DNA of 14,955 bases from assembly GCA_019314185.1 (NCBI GenBank), contig JAFCZU010000036.1:1-14955 (forward strand), given 5' to 3'. Position numbers and translations under genes: made by a program. The DNA comes from Deltaproteobacteria bacterium (GTDB lineage Bacteria > Desulfobacterota > Desulfobacteria > Desulfobacterales > ETH-SRB1). Below are positions 6,623 through 14,006 of the stretch, one piece after another. Position 1 is the stretch's first letter. The number at the start of each line of letters is the position of its first letter. A model generated the notes under the pieces. It was not told the origin of the DNA. It did no database searches and saw nothing but the letters and a program-made list of their open reading frames with translations.

Positions 6623-7204
6623 ATGAACAGAAAACACATATTGTACGCAGTCACGGCTATTTTTGTAGGCGGTATAATATGTATGTTTTTTATAAATATG
6701 TTTTTAAAACAGCCTGATTCTGACAGACCGGATTTGGACATATTTGATAAAGAAACCATAACAAAAAGCTTACAGCGTCCGGACAGGCAGGTTATACATC
6801 TTTATTTTGCCGAGAAGGATAATTCGTTTCTTATAGCAGAGGAGAGATCGCTTTTTCTTTCATCTGATCCGGCAGAAGCAGGGAAACAGATAATCGAAGC
6901 GTTGATAAAGGGCCCGGGAAAAGGGCTCATGCGGACAATTCCAGGCGCTGCAAAACTCAGAGCTCTTTATGTTACACAGGATGGGACGGCTTATGTGGAT
7001 TTAAGCGTTGCGGTAAAAGAGCAGCATCCGGGCGGGGTTAAGTCTGAACTTTTAACAATATATTCAATAGTGAACTCATTAATATTAAATATCTCTGAAA
7101 TTAATGCTGTAAAAATGCTCATTGACGGGAGCGAATCATTAACCCTGGCAGGTCATATTGATTTAAGTTCCCCCTTTTATGCCAACATGCTTTTAATACG
7201 ATGA
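6623..7204 (+). CDS. Membrane-anchored GerMN domain protein
   Basis: Encodes 193 residues. Residues 7-30 form a single strongly hydrophobic segment (AVTAIFVGGIICMFFINMF) after a short basic N-terminus, so the protein is probably an inner-membrane-anchored protein facing outward. From about residue 55 comes a GerMN-like domain (named for B. subtilis GerM): HLYFAEKDNSFLIAEERSLF, a helix with IIEALIKGPGKGLMRTIP, then LRALYVTQDGTAYVDLSVA and LTIYSIVNSLILNISEINAVKMLIDG. GerM of Bacillus acts in spore envelope maturation; homologues in Gram-negative bacteria have no settled role, and a cell-envelope function is inference. The start is the ATG at 6623 with only a weak CAGG upstream. The gene stands alone, bordered by heptamer arrays on both sides. 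Confidence 0.8.
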   Translation: MNRKHILYAVTAIFVGGIICMFFINMFLKQPDSDRPDLDIFDKETITKSLQRPDRQVIHLYFAEKDNSFLIAEERSLFLSSDPAEAGKQIIEALIKGPGKGLMRTIPGAAKLRALYVTQDGTAYVDLSVAVKEQHPGGVKSELLTIYSIVNSLILNISEINAVKMLIDGSESLTLAGHIDLSSPFYANMLLIR

Positions 7205-7213
7205 AAAGTAACA

Positions 7214-7248
7214 GTTTACGGTTCACGGTTATCGGTTCACGGTTGAAA
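7214..7248 (+). repeat. GTTCACG heptamer array
   Basis: Five 7-base units in phase ten bases after the GerMN stop: GTTTACG, GTTCACG, GTTATCG, GTTCACG, GTTGAAA. It is followed by TCTCTGTGATCTCTGTGG (7260-7277), another internally repeated intergenic sequence, just before the EF-G gene. Confidence 0.8.
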
Positions 7249-7310
7249 AAACAACTGGTCTCTGTGATCTCTGTGGTAAATGTCTACAACAACAGATGGT
7301 TTGTCGCATA

Positions 7311-9353
7311 ATGCTAAAGTATTCAAAAAAAAATAAAATTCAGAGCATACGTAATATCGGAATTATAGCACATATTGATGCAGGAAAGACAACTGTGACA
7401 GAGCGTGTATTGTATTATACCGGTCGTTCGCATAAAATCGGGGAAGTTCATGACGGTGAAGCTGTGATGGACTGGATGCCTGATGAGCAGGAGCGTGGAA
7501 TCACAATTACGTCAGCAGTTACAACATGTCAGTGGAAGGGAAATGAAATACACATCATTGATACACCCGGCCATGTTGACTTTACAATAGAAGTTGAACG
7601 TTCGTTGAGGGTTCTTGATGGCGCAGTAGGAATTTTTTGCGCTGTTGGAGGTGTTGAGCCGCAGTCAGAAACCGTATGGCGTCAGGCTGACAAATATTTT
7701 GTTCCAAAGATTGCCTTTATCAACAAGTTGGACAGGATTGGCGCAAATTATTTTGGCGCTGTAAAAATGATGAAGGAGAGGCTGAACGCGAATCCTCTCA
7801 TTCTTCAATTACCCGTAGGCATGGAGGAAGATTTTTCCGGCATTATAGATCTGATCGACATGAAACAGATTGTATGGGATGAAGATACCATGGGGTTTAC
7901 TTATTCCATTCAGGACATTCCCGGAGATCTTCTTGAAATAGCTGAAGAATATCGTGGAAAACTGATTGAAACAGTAGCTGAAGTTGATGATGTAATTATG
8001 GAGGCATATTTATCTGAAACTGCTGTTACCAATGAAAGTCTTATCGATGCCATACGAAAGGCGACTATTGATCTGAAACTTGTTCCGGTTTTATGCGGCA
8101 GCGCTCTTAAAAATAAAGGGATACAGCCATTAATTGACGCTATTGTCAGATATCTTCCAAGCCCTGCCGATGTTCCTCCGATAAAAGGCATACATCCTGA
8201 AACAGGTGAATCCATTGAATGCATAGCCAGCGATACAGAGCCTCTTGCCGCGCTTATATTCAAGGTACTTATGACTGAAGGAAGAAAACTTTCTTATGTA
8301 AGGATTTACAGCGGTAAAATTAAGGCCAAAGAGGATGTATATAATCCTTTGCGCAAAAAAAACGAGAAGCTTACAAGAATATTGAGAATGCACGCAAACA
8401 AGAAAGAAAGGATCGATACAGCAGGTGCAGGAAGTATTGTGGGTGTTATTGGATTAAAAGAATCTTCAACAGGAGAAACTCTCTGTTCTATTGATCATCC
8501 GGTTATTCTGGAAAAAATCGAGCATGACAAGCCTGTAATATCTGTTGCTGTGGAACCAAAAACTCATGCTGATCAGGAAAAGCTTGATCAGGTTCTTGAG
8601 AAATTTATAGCTGAAGATCCGACGTTAAAGGTAAAGAAAGATGAAAATACCGGCCAGACAATTTTATCAGGCATGGGAGAACTTCATCTTGAGATAATAA
8701 TCAGCCGCATGAAGCGCGAATTTAAAACCAGCGTAAATGTTGGGAAGCCTCAGGTTGTATACAGGGAAACAATTAATGTTGAAGCCGAAGCATCTGCGGT
8801 ATTTGATAATGAGGTCGCCGGGCACCGTCAATTTGGCGAAGTAGCCTTAAGTTTAAAGCCTCTGGACAGAGGGGCAGGCAATAAATTCAAGTCAATGATT
8901 GCCGATGATATAATACCGGAAGCTTATATGCCGGCTATAAAGAAAGGTGTAATGGAGTCCCTGGAAAGCGGATCAATGATGGGATATCCGGTTGTTGATG
9001 TGGAGGCGGTTATTACAGGCGGTTCGCACAAAGACTCGTTGAGCACTGACCTGGCATATACTGTCAGCGCATCCATGGCATGCAAGAATGCGCTTGCAAA
9101 GGGAGAACCTTTTCTGCTTGATCCGATTATGGCGGTTGAAGTATTTGTGCCGGAATCATTTATAGGAGATGTTATCGGCAACCTTAATTCACGAAACGGC
9201 AAGATTGAATCAATTGAGCACAAGGCTGGGGTACAGGTTATAAAAGCAACTGTTCCGATGTCAAAGATGTTCGGGTATTCTACTTCATTAAGGTCGGCAA
9301 CCCAGGGTCGTGGGACATTTATTATGCAGTTTTCGCATTTTGACCGGTGCTGA
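7311..9353 (+). CDS. fusA: Elongation factor G (stand-alone paralogue)
   Basis: Encodes about 680 residues, a full-length EF-G. It is a translational GTPase acting in ribosomal translocation and/or ribosome recycling. G motifs, counted from the ATG at 7311, are AHIDAGKTT at 20-28, RGITITS, DTPGH at 84-88, NKLD at 138-141 and a CGSAL G5 loop. Domains II-V follow, with the family's [28 protein letters not shown] and [16 protein letters not shown] motifs. The domain IV tip reads AGHRQFGEV where canonical EF-G has GGRGQYG, and no rpsL, rpsG or tuf is adjacent. It is therefore probably a second EF-G, such as one of the spd-type EF-G pair known from spirochaetes, planctomycetes and delta-proteobacteria. 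An in-frame ATG at 7296 would add five residues; neither start has a clear Shine-Dalgarno. Confidence 0.92.
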   Translation: MLKYSKKNKIQSIRNIGIIAHIDAGKTTVTERVLYYTGRSHKIGEVHDGEAVMDWMPDEQERGITITSAVTTCQWKGNEIHIIDTPGHVDFTIEVERSLRVLDGAVGIFCAVGGVEPQSETVWRQADKYFVPKIAFINKLDRIGANYFGAVKMMKERLNANPLILQLPVGMEEDFSGIIDLIDMKQIVWDEDTMGFTYSIQDIPGDLLEIAEEYRGKLIETVAEVDDVIMEAYLSETAVTNESLIDAIRKATIDLKLVPVLCGSALKNKGIQPLIDAIVRYLPSPADVPPIKGIHPETGESIECIASDTEPLAALIFKVLMTEGRKLSYVRIYSGKIKAKEDVYNPLRKKNEKLTRILRMHANKKERIDTAGAGSIVGVIGLKESSTGETLCSIDHPVILEKIEHDKPVISVAVEPKTHADQEKLDQVLEKFIAEDPTLKVKKDENTGQTILSGMGELHLEIIISRMKREFKTSVNVGKPQVVYRETINVEAEASAVFDNEVAGHRQFGEVALSLKPLDRGAGNKFKSMIADDIIPEAYMPAIKKGVMESLESGSMMGYPVVDVEAVITGGSHKDSLSTDLAYTVSASMACKNALAKGEPFLLDPIMAVEVFVPESFIGDVIGNLNSRNGKIESIEHKAGVQVIKATVPMSKMFGYSTSLRSATQGRGTFIMQFSHFDRC

Positions 9354-9365
9354 AGTATAATACAG

Positions 9366-9386
9366 GTTCACGGTTCACGGTTAAAG
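9366..9386 (+). repeat. GTTCACG heptamer array (short)
   Basis: Three 7-base units, GTTCACG, GTTCACG, GTTAAAG, 12 bases after the EF-G stop codon. They have the same unit as the array at 7214-7248, so this family of repeat brackets the EF-G gene. Confidence 0.7.
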
Positions 9387-9475
9387 AACGAATTGAGGCC
9401 TGGCAGCCGGTACGTGAATTGTCTCGAAAAGTGTACCGCCTGACAAAGCAGCTAACAAATCATGCGGCAGAGTAA
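9383..9475 (+). pseudogene. Four helix bundle protein relic (N-terminal helix only)
   Basis: The frame from 9383 translates to KERIEAWQPVRELSRKVYRL followed by TKQLTNHAAE and a stop. The IEAWQ..RELSRKVYRLTK pattern matches the first helix of the S23/IVP four-helix-bundle family (commonly FEDLEVWQ-ARELT--IYKLT), a different subfamily from the intact gene at 3726. The central SIPSN-AEG motif and all later helices are absent, so this is a truncated remnant. It joins directly to a GTTCACG array upstream and lies just before AACGTCC-type repeats downstream. Assignment rests on about 20 residues. Confidence 0.55.
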
Positions 9476-9493
9476 AGCGTTTTTTGAACATCG

Positions 9494-9530
9494 AACATAT
9501 TAAAAGATAAACGTCCAACATCGAATTTTG
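9494..9530 (+). repeat. AACGTCC element, partial third copy
   Basis: ATATTAAAAGATAAACGTCC then AACATCG and AATTTTG, AATAAGG. It matches the head of the elements at 2328 and 9608 but has only three or four heptamers and lacks the TCGCTCCGCTC tail. Confidence 0.6.
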
Positions 9531-9607
9531 AATAAGGTATTCTGCCAATTTATAAACTGGCGGAGTGTTTCGGTCTCTCAGCATAAACTCACCGATTCCA
9601 TCATTCG

Positions 9608-9695
9608 ATTTTAGAATAATCTGAAGAGCGGAGCGACATCATTATTCAATGTTCAATGTTCAATGTTGGACGTTCGACGTTCATCTTTTAATATG
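9608..9695 (-). repeat. AACGTCC heptamer-array element, inverted copy
   Basis: Read on the minus strand: ATATTAAAAGATG, then heptamers AACGTCG, AACGTCC, AACATTG, AACATTG, AACATTG, AATAATG, then the tail ATGTCGCTCCGCTCTTCAG and ATTATTCTAAAAT. Head, array phase and tail all match the copy at 2328-2413. The first bases overlap the last codons and stop of the M48 protease gene. Confidence 0.8.
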
Positions 9696-11109
9696 TTTCT
9701 TTCCGCATTTCCGTCTCATTTTTTCTGATTTCTTTCAACATTTTTTCAATTTGTTGCCTTTTATTCTGATCCTTTATTATTTTTAAAGCTCTGTATAAAT
9801 GAAAGCGGGCATTTTTATACTGTTTTTTGTTTTTATAATACGTTCCGAGATAATAATGGGCTTTATCCAATTTTTCCTGTTTGCCATAGGTTTCGCCAAG
9901 AAAATATAATGCCTTGGTATAGTCAGGATTTATTGAAATTAGTTTTTCAAATGTCAATACAGCCTTGTCAGGTTCTTCAAGTTCTATTTGGGTGCGTCCA
10001 AGGAAAAACAGAGCTTCAGAATCATCAGGGATTAAGCTGATAGCGCTGTTAAGAGCGTTAAAAGCTTCCGAATACTGACCATCGAGAAAATAGATTCTTC
10101 CAAGATCTTTCAATATATTTGGGTCAAAGGCCGCTTTTTTTAGCGCTGTTTTGAGATGACTGATCGCATCTTTACGGTTGTCGGTTCTTGCCAGGATTAA
10201 ACCGTATCCATAATGAGCCATGGGGCTTGAGGGGTAGTTTTTAACATCTGTTTTAAATTTTCTTAATGCCCTGTTTTCATCTCCATATATGGAAATTATC
10301 CTTGTATGGGCTATTTCAAAATCATAATGTGTTTTAATTGAAGTTTGGCCGGTTTTCTTTGCATTGTTTCCAAGCCTGGAGCTGATATAAATAATACGAT
10401 CTTCAACAGCCGGATGTGTGGTCAGGTAAGTAGGAATTTGTTTTGAACCGAACCACTGCCTATTTCGTATTTTATTTAACATTGCCAATAATCCTGCGGC
10501 GCTGTATCCTGCTTTTGCAGTATATGTCAGACCTAACTGGTCAGCCTGTATTTCATCTTCACGGCTGTAAGCAAGAGATAGGGATTGACCTGCTGCCATT
10601 GAACCAATACTTACAGCGCTTGCGGCTGTTGCTCCTCCTCCGGTTCCAAGAAATATACCGGCTGCAATACCGGCAAGGGTTGCCAGCCCGATTTTTTTTG
10701 ATCTTTCAATTTTTTGAGAAATATGACGGCAGACAACGTGGGCTATTTCATGACCGAGAATGCCGGCGAGTTCATCTTCATTGTCCATTGCTTCAAGCAG
10801 TCCGCTGTTTATAAATATATTGCCAGCCGGAGTGGCAAAAGCATTATAAACATCCTCCTTGATGATATAAAATTTATATGTAAACGGTTGTGGAGGAAGG
10901 ATTGAGACAATCTTTTTGCCCACCTTGTTAACATAATTGACGATTAGAGGATCTTCAACAAATTCAAAATGTTTTTGAACGACCTTCATAACTTGGCGGG
11001 ATAGTTCTTCTTCTTCTTTAACAGTGATACATAGAGCCTCTTTTGGCAGACCAATAAATGCAATAAAGGTAACAAGAGAATATATAATAATTAATTTTTT
11101 GATAAACAT
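9688..11109 (-). CDS. bepA: BepA-like periplasmic M48 metalloprotease with TPR repeats
   Basis: Encodes about 473 residues, similar in size and layout to E. coli BepA (YfgC, 487), which in the periplasm helps assemble or degrades outer-membrane beta-barrel proteins and LptD. Residues 1-27 form a Sec signal peptide (basic MFIKKL, then IIIYSLVTFIAFIGL, ending around EALC). The zinc site is HEIAH (His120, Glu121, His124), with Glu186 in REDEIQADQLG as third ligand. A glycine/alanine-rich loop lies between them. From about residue 290 to the end there are four or more TPR-like repeats (for example ILKDLGRIYFLDGQYSEA and ALFFLGRTQIELEEPDKA). The frame is open to 11175, but the extra 22 codons come from a perfect hairpin and would precede the signal peptide, so the ATG at 11107-11109 is preferred. 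The stop lies at the edge of a dispersed repeat. Confidence 0.9.
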   Translation of the reverse strand: MFIKKLIIIYSLVTFIAFIGLPKEALCITVKEEEELSRQVMKVVQKHFEFVEDPLIVNYVNKVGKKIVSILPPQPFTYKFYIIKEDVYNAFATPAGNIFINSGLLEAMDNEDELAGILGHEIAHVVCRHISQKIERSKKIGLATLAGIAAGIFLGTGGGATAASAVSIGSMAAGQSLSLAYSREDEIQADQLGLTYTAKAGYSAAGLLAMLNKIRNRQWFGSKQIPTYLTTHPAVEDRIIYISSRLGNNAKKTGQTSIKTHYDFEIAHTRIISIYGDENRALRKFKTDVKNYPSSPMAHYGYGLILARTDNRKDAISHLKTALKKAAFDPNILKDLGRIYFLDGQYSEAFNALNSAISLIPDDSEALFFLGRTQIELEEPDKAVLTFEKLISINPDYTKALYFLGETYGKQEKLDKAHYYLGTYYKNKKQYKNARFHLYRALKIIKDQNKRQQIEKMLKEIRKNETEMRKETY

Positions 11110-11134
11110 AATTTGAAGAATCTGCTTATTTAAT

Positions 11135-11184
11135 ACCAGACACTTGATGAATTCGTAAAAAGTCGAATTCATCAAGTGTCTGGT
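11135..11184. repeat. Perfect 21-bp inverted repeat with 8-base loop
   Basis: ACCAGACACTTGATGAATTC plus G at 11135-11155 is exactly complementary to 11164-11184; the loop is TAAAAAGT. It lies about 26 bases upstream of the M48 start. The inner CGTAAAAAGTCG part recurs near 11277-11292, so part of it belongs to a dispersed repeat. A GTGTTAA array begins directly at its right edge. Confidence 0.9.
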
Positions 11185-11217
11185 GCTAAGTGTTAAGTGC
11201 TAAGTGTTAAGTGTTAA
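11183..11217 (+). repeat. GTGTTAA heptamer array
   Basis: Five 7-base units in phase: GTGCTAA, GTGTTAA, GTGCTAA, GTGTTAA, GTGTTAA. It abuts the right arm of the perfect hairpin and resembles the second half of the array after ndk. Confidence 0.8.
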
Positions 11218-11411
11218 GATAAAGCAATTTAATTGTCATATCAGACAGTTAATGCTTAACGCATTTCGTAAATAGCAATCGACTTTTTACGATGCTATCA
11301 CATTTTAGCTTTTTGAAAATATAGCTGCTACAGGTATGATTAAATTTAAATGTAGTGGCGGGTTTGAAACCTGCTCATAATAAAAATAATAATCATTTGT
11401 ATGTTTGAAAG

Positions 11412-11443
11412 ATTGTAAAGGCTGAAAGAATAGTCTTTACAAT
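11412..11443. promoter_or_regulatory. 9-bp inverted repeat upstream of parA
   Basis: ATTGTAAAG at 11412-11420 and CTTTACAAT at 11435-11443 are perfectly complementary with a 14-base spacer, about 110 bases before the parA ATG. It could be an operator or stem-loop for parA; the role is inference. Confidence 0.35.
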
Positions 11444-11553
11444 TAATATGCTTTTCAAATATCAAATTGTGTGATAAAATTAAATATTTTTTTATTTCTC
11501 AATAGAAAGTTTAGCGGAAAGAGAAAACCTGACAAAATTTATTTTTACTTATT

Positions 11554-12318
11554 ATGACACATATAATTTCCATAGCCAACCAGAAAGGTGGTGTAGGTAA
11601 AACTACCACAGCGATAAACCTGTCGGCAGCTCTTGCTGTTTCGGAAAAAAGGACGCTTCTTATTGATTGTGATCCACAGGGTAATGCCACAACAGGAATG
11701 GGGATAGATAAAACAGTTATAAATAAAACATTATATTACGGATTGATAGGCAAAGCCAATGCGAAAAGTCTGATTGTTGACAGTGATATTGAGACGCTAA
11801 AAGTTATTCCTTCTCGTGTTGAGCTTATAGGCTTTGAAGTGGAAATGATGTCACACCCTGATCGTGAAAAAATTTTAGAGAAGCTTCTTGCCGATCTCAA
11901 GGATTCATTTGAATATATTATAATAGATTGTCCGCCATCCTTGAGCCTTCTTACTGTAAATGCACTTACGGCGGCTGACTCCGTTATAATTCCCCTCCAG
12001 TGCGAATTTTATGCTTTAGAAGGGCTTGGGCAGCTTATACAGACAGTAAAGCGTATCAAACAGAGACTTAATCCTGGTCTTAAGATCGGCGGAATACTTT
12101 TTACCATGTTTGATAAAAGAACAAACCTGTCATACCAGGTTGCTGAAGAAGCGAAAAAATATTTTAAGGAACTGGTGTTTAAAACTGTTATTTGTCGAAA
12201 TGTAAGGTTGGGAGAGGCGCCGAGTTTTGGTAAGCCGATATTACTGTATGATGCTGCTTCTACAGGCGCGAAAAACTACTTTGATTTGGCGGAAGAGGTA
12301 ATGAATAATAATAAGTAA
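11554..12318 (+). CDS. parA: Chromosome-partitioning ATPase ParA (Soj)
   Basis: Encodes a 254-residue ParA/Soj of the short chromosomal type, without the N-terminal HTH domain of plasmid ParA. It is an ATPase that binds DNA non-specifically as an ATP dimer and, with ParB-parS, drives segregation of replication origins. The deviant Walker A KGGVGKTT is at residues 11-18. Walker A' is LIDCDPQGNATTG with Asp41, and Walker B is YIIIDCPPSLSLLT. Conserved RNVRLGEAPSFGKPI and the C-terminal NYFDLAEEV are present. The ATG at 11554 gives the standard MTHIISIANQKGG start, although no Shine-Dalgarno is obvious. The TAA stop coincides with the first bases of a 107-bp repeat, and parB follows after about 210 bases, where parA and parB are usually nearly contiguous. 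Confidence 0.97.
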   Translation: MTHIISIANQKGGVGKTTTAINLSAALAVSEKRTLLIDCDPQGNATTGMGIDKTVINKTLYYGLIGKANAKSLIVDSDIETLKVIPSRVELIGFEVEMMSHPDREKILEKLLADLKDSFEYIIIDCPPSLSLLTVNALTAADSVIIPLQCEFYALEGLGQLIQTVKRIKQRLNPGLKIGGILFTMFDKRTNLSYQVAEEAKKYFKELVFKTVICRNVRLGEAPSFGKPILLYDAASTGAKNYFDLAEEVMNNNK

Positions 12319-12456
12319 CTATTTAGCCACAGATTTGCACAGATGAACACAGATAGGTTTAAATACAGTAACTACTCAGGCGTAGAGGGGCAAAGGCACA
12401 GTGGCACAAAGAAAAATAAAAAATATCAGTGAGATGATCAGCGCAGATCTGTGGCT
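12316..12456 (+). repeat. 107-bp dispersed repeat, copy 2, closed by an outer inverted repeat
   Basis: 12316-12422 repeats 3641-3747 with seven mismatches and no gap, beginning TAACTATTTAGCCACAGATT exactly at the parA stop. After the match ends, 12441-12456 is the inverted complement (14 of 16) of AGCCACAGATTTGCAC at 12325-12340, so the whole piece can fold back on itself. It separates parA from parB. Confidence 0.8.
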
Positions 12457-12502
12457 GAAGTTGCTAATAATATTAGATCATCTGCCAAATGATTTTGTAT
12501 GA
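12401..12502 (+). pseudogene. Truncated four-helix-bundle gene start (first seven codons)
   Basis: GTG at 12401 and the next six codons (MAQRKIK) are identical to the start of the intact gene at 3726, with the same inverted-repeat core in front (AGAGGGGCAAAGGCACA). After 12422 the sequence diverges. The frame continues for 26 unrelated codons to TGA at 12500-12502. None of the later family motifs is present, so this is a deleted or never-complete copy. Confidence 0.6.
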
Positions 12503-12529
12503 GGCACTGACAACTACAAAAGGTGCGAA

Positions 12530-13423
12530 ATGAAAAAAACAAACAAAACAACCGGTTCAAATTCAAAAAAACATAAAAAAATGGTTTTGGGGAGAGGCCT
12601 TGATTCTCTTTTGCCGAAAATTGAATCTGGTAAAGACAGAACAAAAGAATATTTTCAGTGTGATATCAATCTGATTCATCCAAACCGGTTTCAACCCAGA
12701 GTACATTTTTCTAAGGATGATCTTGAAGATTTACGTTGTTCCATTAAAGAGCATGGAGTTATTCAACCTCTTTTGTTAAGAAAGGATGTTGTTGGTTATG
12801 AGCTTATAGCTGGTGAAAGACGACTCAGAGCAGCCAGGATGGCTGGATTAAATCAGGTGCCGGTTGTTATAAAAGATGTGTCAAACGCTAATTTGCTGGA
12901 AATGTCTATTATTGAAAATATACAGCGTGAAGACTTAAACCCACTGGAAGAGGCTGATGCATATCAACTGCTTATGAGTGAGTTCGATCTTACACAGGAT
13001 AAGGTCGCGGAGCGCGTTGGGAAAAGCAGATCGTCTGTCGCTAATTTTTTGAGGCTTCAAAAATTGCCGGAACAAATAAAGGCCGGCATAATGGATAAAA
13101 CCTTGAGCATGGGGCATGCAAGGGCTATACTTGGCGCAGAGACGTCAGCGCAGCAGATGGCTGCGTGGCGGGCTGTTGTTTCAAAAGGTTTGTCGGTAAG
13201 GGAAACAGAAGCCTTTGTTAAAAGCTTGAAGGTAAAAAAGCAAAACCCGAAAAAATCTGCAATGAGCTCTGATGAAACATACCTGTCAGGATTAGCTGAA
13301 GATATCTCCCTGCGTCTGGGTACGAAGGTCAGGATTAAAAAGCACGGACAGAAGGGTAGGGTGGAAATTGAATTTTACAGCAATGATGACCTTGACCGTC
13401 TGTTAGATCTTTTTAAGCAGTAG
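12530..13423 (+). CDS. parB: Chromosome-partitioning CTPase ParB (Spo0J)
   Basis: Encodes a 297-residue chromosomal ParB, the parS-binding CTP-dependent DNA clamp that partners ParA. A lysine-rich N-terminus is followed by the GRGLDSLLP ParA-contact segment (about 21-29). The N-terminal CTPase domain comes next with GERRLRA at 95-101 and ENIQREDLNP from 129. The HTH DNA-binding domain (about 153-180: LTQDKVAERVGKSRSSVANFLRL) and a C-terminal dimerisation segment follow. The ATG at 12530 has AGGTG five bases upstream; an internal ATG at 12581 would give the shorter N-terminus seen in some relatives but lacks such a site. A repeat insertion splits it from parA, so expression may depend on read-through or its own promoter. 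Confidence 0.96.
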   Translation: MKKTNKTTGSNSKKHKKMVLGRGLDSLLPKIESGKDRTKEYFQCDINLIHPNRFQPRVHFSKDDLEDLRCSIKEHGVIQPLLLRKDVVGYELIAGERRLRAARMAGLNQVPVVIKDVSNANLLEMSIIENIQREDLNPLEEADAYQLLMSEFDLTQDKVAERVGKSRSSVANFLRLQKLPEQIKAGIMDKTLSMGHARAILGAETSAQQMAAWRAVVSKGLSVRETEAFVKSLKVKKQNPKKSAMSSDETYLSGLAEDISLRLGTKVRIKKHGQKGRVEIEFYSNDDLDRLLDLFKQ

Positions 13424-13480
13424 TTTCTATATCAAAAGATGAAGATCCAACTCTGAACCCTGAACCAATTACTTTAGGTT

Positions 13481-13999
13481 ATGCATATAATTATAGATGG
13501 TTACAATTTGATACGTCAGTCAGGTTCGTTAAGCGATCTTGACGGGCAGGAACTTCAGCTTGGCAGGGATGCTCTAATTGAAAAACTTGCGGCATACAAA
13601 AAAATAAAACATCACAGGATTACGGTTGTTTTTGACGGGGCAAACGCTCCTTCTTTTTCACAACGCAGACAATCTTTTAAGGGTATTAAGATCAGATTTT
13701 CACGCAATGGGGAACTGGCAGATACAGTAATAAAAAGGATGGCCGTGAAAGAAAGAGAAATGGCTTTGATTGTCAGCTCTGATCTTGATATTGTTAATTG
13801 TGCGGAGTCTTGCGGGGCTGCTACAATTAGTTCTCCCGTATTTGAACAAAAGATAGCAATGGCTGAATCCATGAGCAAAAGTGGAAGTAAAATGGAGGAG
13901 GACAACAGCGGCTGGATCCCCACAACCAAAAAGAAAGGGCCAAGCAGACGGTTGTCCAAAAAAGTTCGAAGGAGTATGGTCAAAATCAGGAAGCTTTGA
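13481..13999 (+). CDS. YacP-like NYN domain ribonuclease
   Basis: Encodes a 172-residue NYN (PIN-like) domain protein of the YacP family; YacP (Rae1) in Bacillus is a ribosome-associated endoribonuclease. The acidic active-site pattern is visible: MHIIIDGYNLI with Asp6, ITVVFDGANAPSF, NGELADTVIKRMAV, and ALIVSSDLDIVNCAESCGA with its aspartates. The C-terminus is lysine/arginine-rich (KKKGPSRRLSKKVRRSMVK), which fits RNA binding. Function as an RNase is inferred from family. The gene follows parB after 57 bases, in which GAACCCTGAACC is a short repeat remnant. The ATG at 13481 directly opens the conserved strand, so the start is firm. Confidence 0.85.
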   Translation: MHIIIDGYNLIRQSGSLSDLDGQELQLGRDALIEKLAAYKKIKHHRITVVFDGANAPSFSQRRQSFKGIKIRFSRNGELADTVIKRMAVKEREMALIVSSDLDIVNCAESCGAATISSPVFEQKIAMAESMSKSGSKMEEDNSGWIPTTKKKGPSRRLSKKVRRSMVKIRKL

Positions 14000-14006
14000 T
14001 TGTTAT

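Larger units (their letters stand above)
9354..9687. other. Intergenic region made largely of repeats and a gene relic
   Basis: This 334-base gap between the convergent EF-G and M48 genes has no intact gene. In order it holds a short GTTCACG array, a four-helix-bundle relic (9383-9475), a partial copy of the AACGTCC element (9494-9530), a palindrome GCCAATTTATAAACTGGC (9544-9561) with one internal mismatch, and the inverted full copy of the AACGTCC element that runs into the end of the M48 gene. The minus-strand frame open from about 9584 to 9381 overlaps these repeats and resembles no known protein. Confidence 0.6.
11110..11553. other. Divergent intergenic region between the M48 gene and parA
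   Basis: No gene is seen. It holds a perfect long hairpin (11135-11184), a GTGTTAA array (11183-11217), AATGC-TTAAC-GCATT near 11250-11265, a second CGTAAAAAGTCGA-type segment in reverse complement near 11277-11292, a GCGGGTTT-GAAACCTGC near-palindrome near 11353-11370, an inverted repeat at 11412-11443, and an A/T-rich stretch up to parA. Both promoters should lie here. TTTACA at 11436 with TATCAA 18 bases on is a possible but weak parA promoter. No Shine-Dalgarno was seen immediately before the parA ATG. Confidence 0.6.

Noticed and set aside
9381..9584. Minus-strand frame of 67 codons between the EF-G and M48 genes
   Set aside because: It crosses the four-helix-bundle relic and a partial repeat element and resembles no protein I know. 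The plus-strand relic explains part of the sequence better.
11461..11553. Strong sigma-70 promoter for parA
   Set aside because: The stretch is very A/T-rich, so many loose -10-like matches occur, and none pairs with a good -35 at proper spacing.
12518..12532. GGTGCGAAA before parB as another copy of the 160-448 element end
   Set aside because: The similarity is only about nine bases, contains the parB Shine-Dalgarno, and has no terminus motif next to it.
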